From positions 62,001-126,000 of the forward strand of contig NW_027192199.1 of assembly GCF_041956535.1 (NCBI RefSeq): DNA of 64,000 nt, given 5' to 3'. The notes under the pieces are model-generated. The model ran no database searches and was not told the DNA's origin. It saw only the letters and a program-made list of their open reading frames with translations. Each line of letters starts with the position of its first letter. Positions within the stretch are counted from its first letter, which is position 1. A program made the position numbers and the translations under genes. The DNA comes from Calcarisporiella thermophila CBS 279.70. Its lineage: Eukaryota; Calcarisporiellomycota. Shown piece by piece: positions 60,901 through 64,000 of the stretch.

Positions 60901-61645
60901 CTACAAATGAATTGATACCTCTATAGTTAACTCATACTCCAACCGGAAAGACAGAGGATCTACCTCGAGAAGCTCATCGAGCAACCACATGTCACGGAAA
61001 AAAGTCGAGAGAACAAAAGCAACCATCACGGGAACAGTCGATAATAAAGTGATTAGAGAAAAATATGAAAACAGTGTATAAAGTGGGTCTGGCGCGATAT
61101 AAATGCGAGGAAGGTATTGAAGTAACAACATTGTGGCCAATGTCACCTCTACAATTTTATTTGGAAGAGGCAATGGTTGTGGTTTACCATCGGTACGCAC
61201 ATAACGTGTATTCTAAGTGAATATATGGCATCAGTAATGTCACAAAAAAGTTTTTAAAGTCTAATTGCAATCTTACGTAGATGTAAGTAATAACGAAGAG
61301 GAGATTTAATAAAGCATCTAGAAGCTCCCAGATGCGCCCGCCCTACAATAGCAAAAAGCATCTAGTACTATACATACTGAATTATCATCTACAAGGAGAA
61401 TCAACCTTTGACGTGTCAACCCAAAATGCCCAACGCTGCCTTCTGCTCGCATGATCATCTCCATATCCGTGTTTTAATGCTAGCGTCTTCTGCCACACAG
61501 TATCGGCCTTCCTTAGACCTTCGTTCCTCTCTTCCAGGATGTGACGGCTATCTTGATCACTTTCCATCCTCCCCATGCGAACACGCTGCTTCAAAATCAT
61601 TTTGGGAACATTGGTGGTCCTTAATGCTAGTTGATTTTTCCGCAT
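57922..61645 (-). CDS. Slo-like channel with RCK domains and non-canonical filter
   Basis: Minus strand, many exons; the first is 61645-61406 (80 codons), stop at 57924-57922. Helix S1 (LLDALLNLLFVITYIY), S2 (VTLATMLLLQYLPRIYI), S3 (LITLLSTVPVMVAFVL), an Arg-containing S4 (FRFMRLHSSFRN), S5 (GLAILFTLLTVTSLV), pore loop, S6. Two RCK-like Rossmann domains follow (HILIGGPIDIQSL; NHLLICDPSPSFHSS), and the C-terminal YVYCNPTRR segment resembles the end of Slo1. RCK domains gate Slo channels in response to Ca2+ or Na+. The pore reads TVSSTTGMSTN where Slo channels have TVGYGD, so K+ selectivity is doubtful. No S0 helix is evident. The length fits full-size Slo proteins. Confidence 0.82.
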
Positions 61646-61919
61646 TTTGATTTTTTTCGCATTGAAGAGGATGAAAATGGTGGAGGTGGGTGTTAGAAGC
61701 TAAACTTAATGAACACGAGAAATAAATCATACTCCGAAATTAACGAGGCTTTTTTAGGTAAGTAACCTACATTTTGAATTGCATATTGAGCTCTCAATTT
61801 ATGGCCAAGGATTGTATAGTTAAAGGTAAAATTGATATTGAACAATTACATGCAAACTGGAAAATAGGAAAAAGGTGGAAGTAGTGGATTTAAAGAGAGA
61901 GGATTAAAGTTATAAATAT

Positions 61920-63317
61920 TCAGAAATCCTTTAACCATTGCTGAAAGTATTCACAGTTTGCGGGTGAAACTGGGCCGTTTGGAGTACAGAAAGAGTATAC
62001 CTGGAAAGCATTGTTAGTCAAATGAGTTCTAAACAGTGGATATTCATGCTCACTTACTGGGCATTTTCCGCATGGAGTTTCTGTCCACGCATCGCCCTCG
62101 AATTTCATCTTCACTGATCGATACATCCACTCGACTTGTCCTTCATCGTCATCATCGCCCCAATCTGCAGGATCATAGACAGGAGTAACCTTTTCTATTT
62201 TTCCGTCATATATGAGCGTGTCGAGGAGAGCTGTTATGTCCTCGAGAGACAACTCTACAGAAGATATACGGCTCTCGGTAATAAAACGCCGGACTTGCGT
62301 TGCGGTCGGAAAATGCACATAATTGGCTGGGTAAACGGCATTTTCAGCACGTGGAGGATAGCTCTAACAAGGAGCTAAGAGTATTAGCATACTAATGAAG
62401 CGAGGAGAAGAGTAGATGGATTATAATTACTCTTGACTGGATATATTTGAAGCAAGCCTTTTGAAGATTCTCAATGAAATCCACATCTAGCTCTTGATCC
62501 GTGTACCATGTTCCACCTGTTACCTCTGTCGAAGGCGTCAATTCGTAAAGCATATAGACCTTTCGTGTCGGATTCTAAACATGATGTATGCACACTCGCT
62601 CAGAAAAAGATCGCTTACACGACTATATCAAGTGTAATTGTTAAATTACCTTTACTGATTTGACCGATTTGACCAACTGCTTTTGCTCTAATGTCTTCAA
62701 GCATCGCATTACTACTTGTTGATGAAGTCCTGTCTTTGTTTTTAGAGTCCTTGTCCAAATTCCCTCATTGCCCGAAGCCTTGATGTGCTGGTAGACCAGT
62801 TTCTCTTCCCCTTCTAGTTGCGAGAATCTAGTATTGGCAAAAATGAATTATAAATTCAGCATACACAAAAAATGATCGTTAAGACACTTACTTTCCAGCA
62901 TCCTCCGCCTTCACAGCACGATAATAATTTGTTTTTCCATCTGCGGCAATATCTAATAGCCCCTAATTTATTCCATTGGAATTAAGTATCAGGTGAATGC
63001 AGGGATATCGAAACGAATATATGTCCGCCTACCTTTCTTGACAAGCTGTTGATGCAAAAAATAATACTCTCAATCGACAGGTTAATAGTCTTGAAATCCT
63101 CATCCGTGAGCCCCTACAAAATTTGGTAGCCAGTATGGCAAAGGCAATATTAAATGTAAATACAAACATAATAGCTCATTCAGTTTGTCCCTAATTCCTT
63201 AGAGAAAACAAGAGCAAATCGGGCACTCACCTTAGGTGTATTTAACGCTGCCTCATAAAATATCTTCTCATTTTCGTTCAATCCCGCCGGTAACTCATGC
63301 TTTCTCGAGTTCTCCAT
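61920..63317 (-). CDS. RPC34: RNA polymerase III subunit C34 (RPC6)
   Basis: Minus strand, several exons, start 63317, stop 61922-61920. The last two exons are 62363-62058 and 62000-61920. Winged-helix segments: NLSIESIIFCINSLSRKGLLDI (first WH) and GIWTRTLKTKTGLHQQVVMRCL (second WH, TFIIIB contact). The C-terminus has four cysteines, PCGKCP then SFC and ANC, the pattern of the [4Fe-4S] cluster in human RPC6/RPC39, ending FQQWLKDF. Splicing between PCGKCP and VYSFC is needed to assemble the cluster; unspliced reading loses the third and fourth cysteine register. C34 recruits Pol III to TFIIIB and helps open the promoter. Confidence 0.9.
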
Positions 63318-63487
63318 CCTTATAGTCTCAACTCTAGCTAACCTTCAGCGTAGGAGAAGAAATGGGCATTTCACTAAAGACTGCGCCATTTGTGACTGCC
63401 TTCTTTATATTGAATAGAAGCACTACAACATTTATTGACTAAAACAGTAAGAATAAGCTTGAGAAAACTGATGTATCTCGGACAATG

Positions 63488-64000
63488 CTAGAGACCACTT
63501 CTAAGTAGCATATGTCCTTGATAAATTTGTTGAAGCGTTTCCTGCCGCACAAGTAGCTGTATTGCCCTGTTGATGGCCGTTTCTGTGTATCCCTATTGTT
63601 AAACAATCAAATTGTTTAATCGCGTCCTCAGGCTCTTCACTATTCCCCCTCCTCTCATTTTCATGCTTACCTTGCTCCGAAATTCAGCCTTGATAGTGTT
63701 CAGGGGAACCCGCGAGCCTACAGCAAGCCGTTTGCAAATACTCGACTGAATCTGCTGTACTTCTTGCATCAGCTCCGAGCGAGTCATGCCCTCAATACCA
63801 CCCGTTTGCACTGCATCCATTGTAGAATGTTTAAATAGGCGGATAGCTTCGTCGACATGATGTTCCGTAGCAACCGGTGAGAGGGACATCTTAGCGAGAG
63901 CCTCTGAAATACGGACTATGGCCTCGAGTTGTCTAATGCATAGCTATAAATTTGCACTCAATTCTAGATTCAATATTGGATTTTACCTGATAGTGATAGG
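63488..64000 (-). CDS. MCM5: replicative helicase subunit MCM5, C-terminal end (partial)
   Basis: Minus strand, truncated by the window end. Visible exons: 64000 to about 63987 (PITIR), about 63935-63671, and 63592-63488 with stop at 63490-63488. It encodes the end of the MCM AAA+ lid (PITIRQLEAIVRISEALAKM, SPVATEHHVDEAIRLF, STMDA) and the C-terminal winged helix. ITIRQLEAIVRISE is shared by MCMs; the HHVDEAIRLF...STMDA and following winged helix resemble MCM5 best. MCM5 is part of the Mcm2-7 ring at replication forks. The catalytic Walker motifs lie outside the window. Confidence 0.85.

Noticed and set aside
1-64000. tRNA, rRNA, CRISPR arrays, or transposons
   Set aside because: No tRNA-like B-box plus cloverleaf, rRNA segment, regularly spaced repeat array, transposase or reverse transcriptase motif was seen by eye; a tRNAscan-SE, Infernal and RepeatMasker run would be decisive.

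Overview
The window is nuclear DNA from a fungus. Genes are compact, often separated by only 50-300 bp, and carry many short spliceosomal introns (about 50-90 nt, GT..AG, with CTAAC/CTAAT-like branch points). The proteins recognised (Ime2/MAK-type kinase, GPR1/FUN34 acetate transporter, PTR2 transporters, a GPI-type mucin-like protein) are fungal in flavour. A Slo-like channel, an MHYT membrane protein and a protein resembling the metazoan Little Elongation Complex subunit ICE2/NARG2 argue against yeast-like Dikarya and suggest an early-diverging lineage. That placement is inference; no rRNA or mitochondrial marker is present.

Layout. 0.1-2.7 kb: RCK/MAK kinase. 3.6-4.3 kb: acetate/ammonium-type transporter. 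5.6-19.9 kb: five same-strand tandem POT/PTR2 peptide transporters (here A-E), separated by 0.8-2.4 kb of AT-rich DNA. Each starts with a 16-17 codon micro-exon, most have a TATA-like box 100-140 bp upstream of the ATG, and each has its own intron pattern. B and C are nearly identical through most of exon 2. 20.5-29.9 kb: Tra2-like SR protein, COP9 subunit CSN1, a divergent ICE2/NARG2-like gene, and an MHYT-domain sensor. 29.9-34.6 kb: a gene-poor decayed stretch with an orphan DYRK kinase 3' fragment, an orphan seven-helix membrane protein, and a broken FAD-linked oxidase. 34.6-41.7 kb: mitochondrial membrane protein, EXO70, and divergent GCP3/SPC98. 42.3-47.4 kb: BET double-bromodomain protein (with a probable GC-AG intron), bacterial-type peroxiredoxin, GPI-type wall protein. 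47.9-57.1 kb: SPT5 and FCP1 head to head, then RPT5. 57.9-61.6 kb: Slo-like channel with an atypical selectivity filter. 61.9-64 kb: RNA polymerase III subunit C34 and the 3' end of MCM5.

Functional grouping. One end is a nutrient-uptake block (acetate plus peptides). The rest is mostly housekeeping: transcription elongation and CTD control (SPT5, FCP1, BET, ICE2-like), proteasome/COP9 (RPT5, CSN1), exocytosis and microtubule nucleation (EXO70, GCP3), Pol III and replication (C34, MCM5). Gene models were spliced by hand; exon sums are in frame for every model where I give full exon coordinates.
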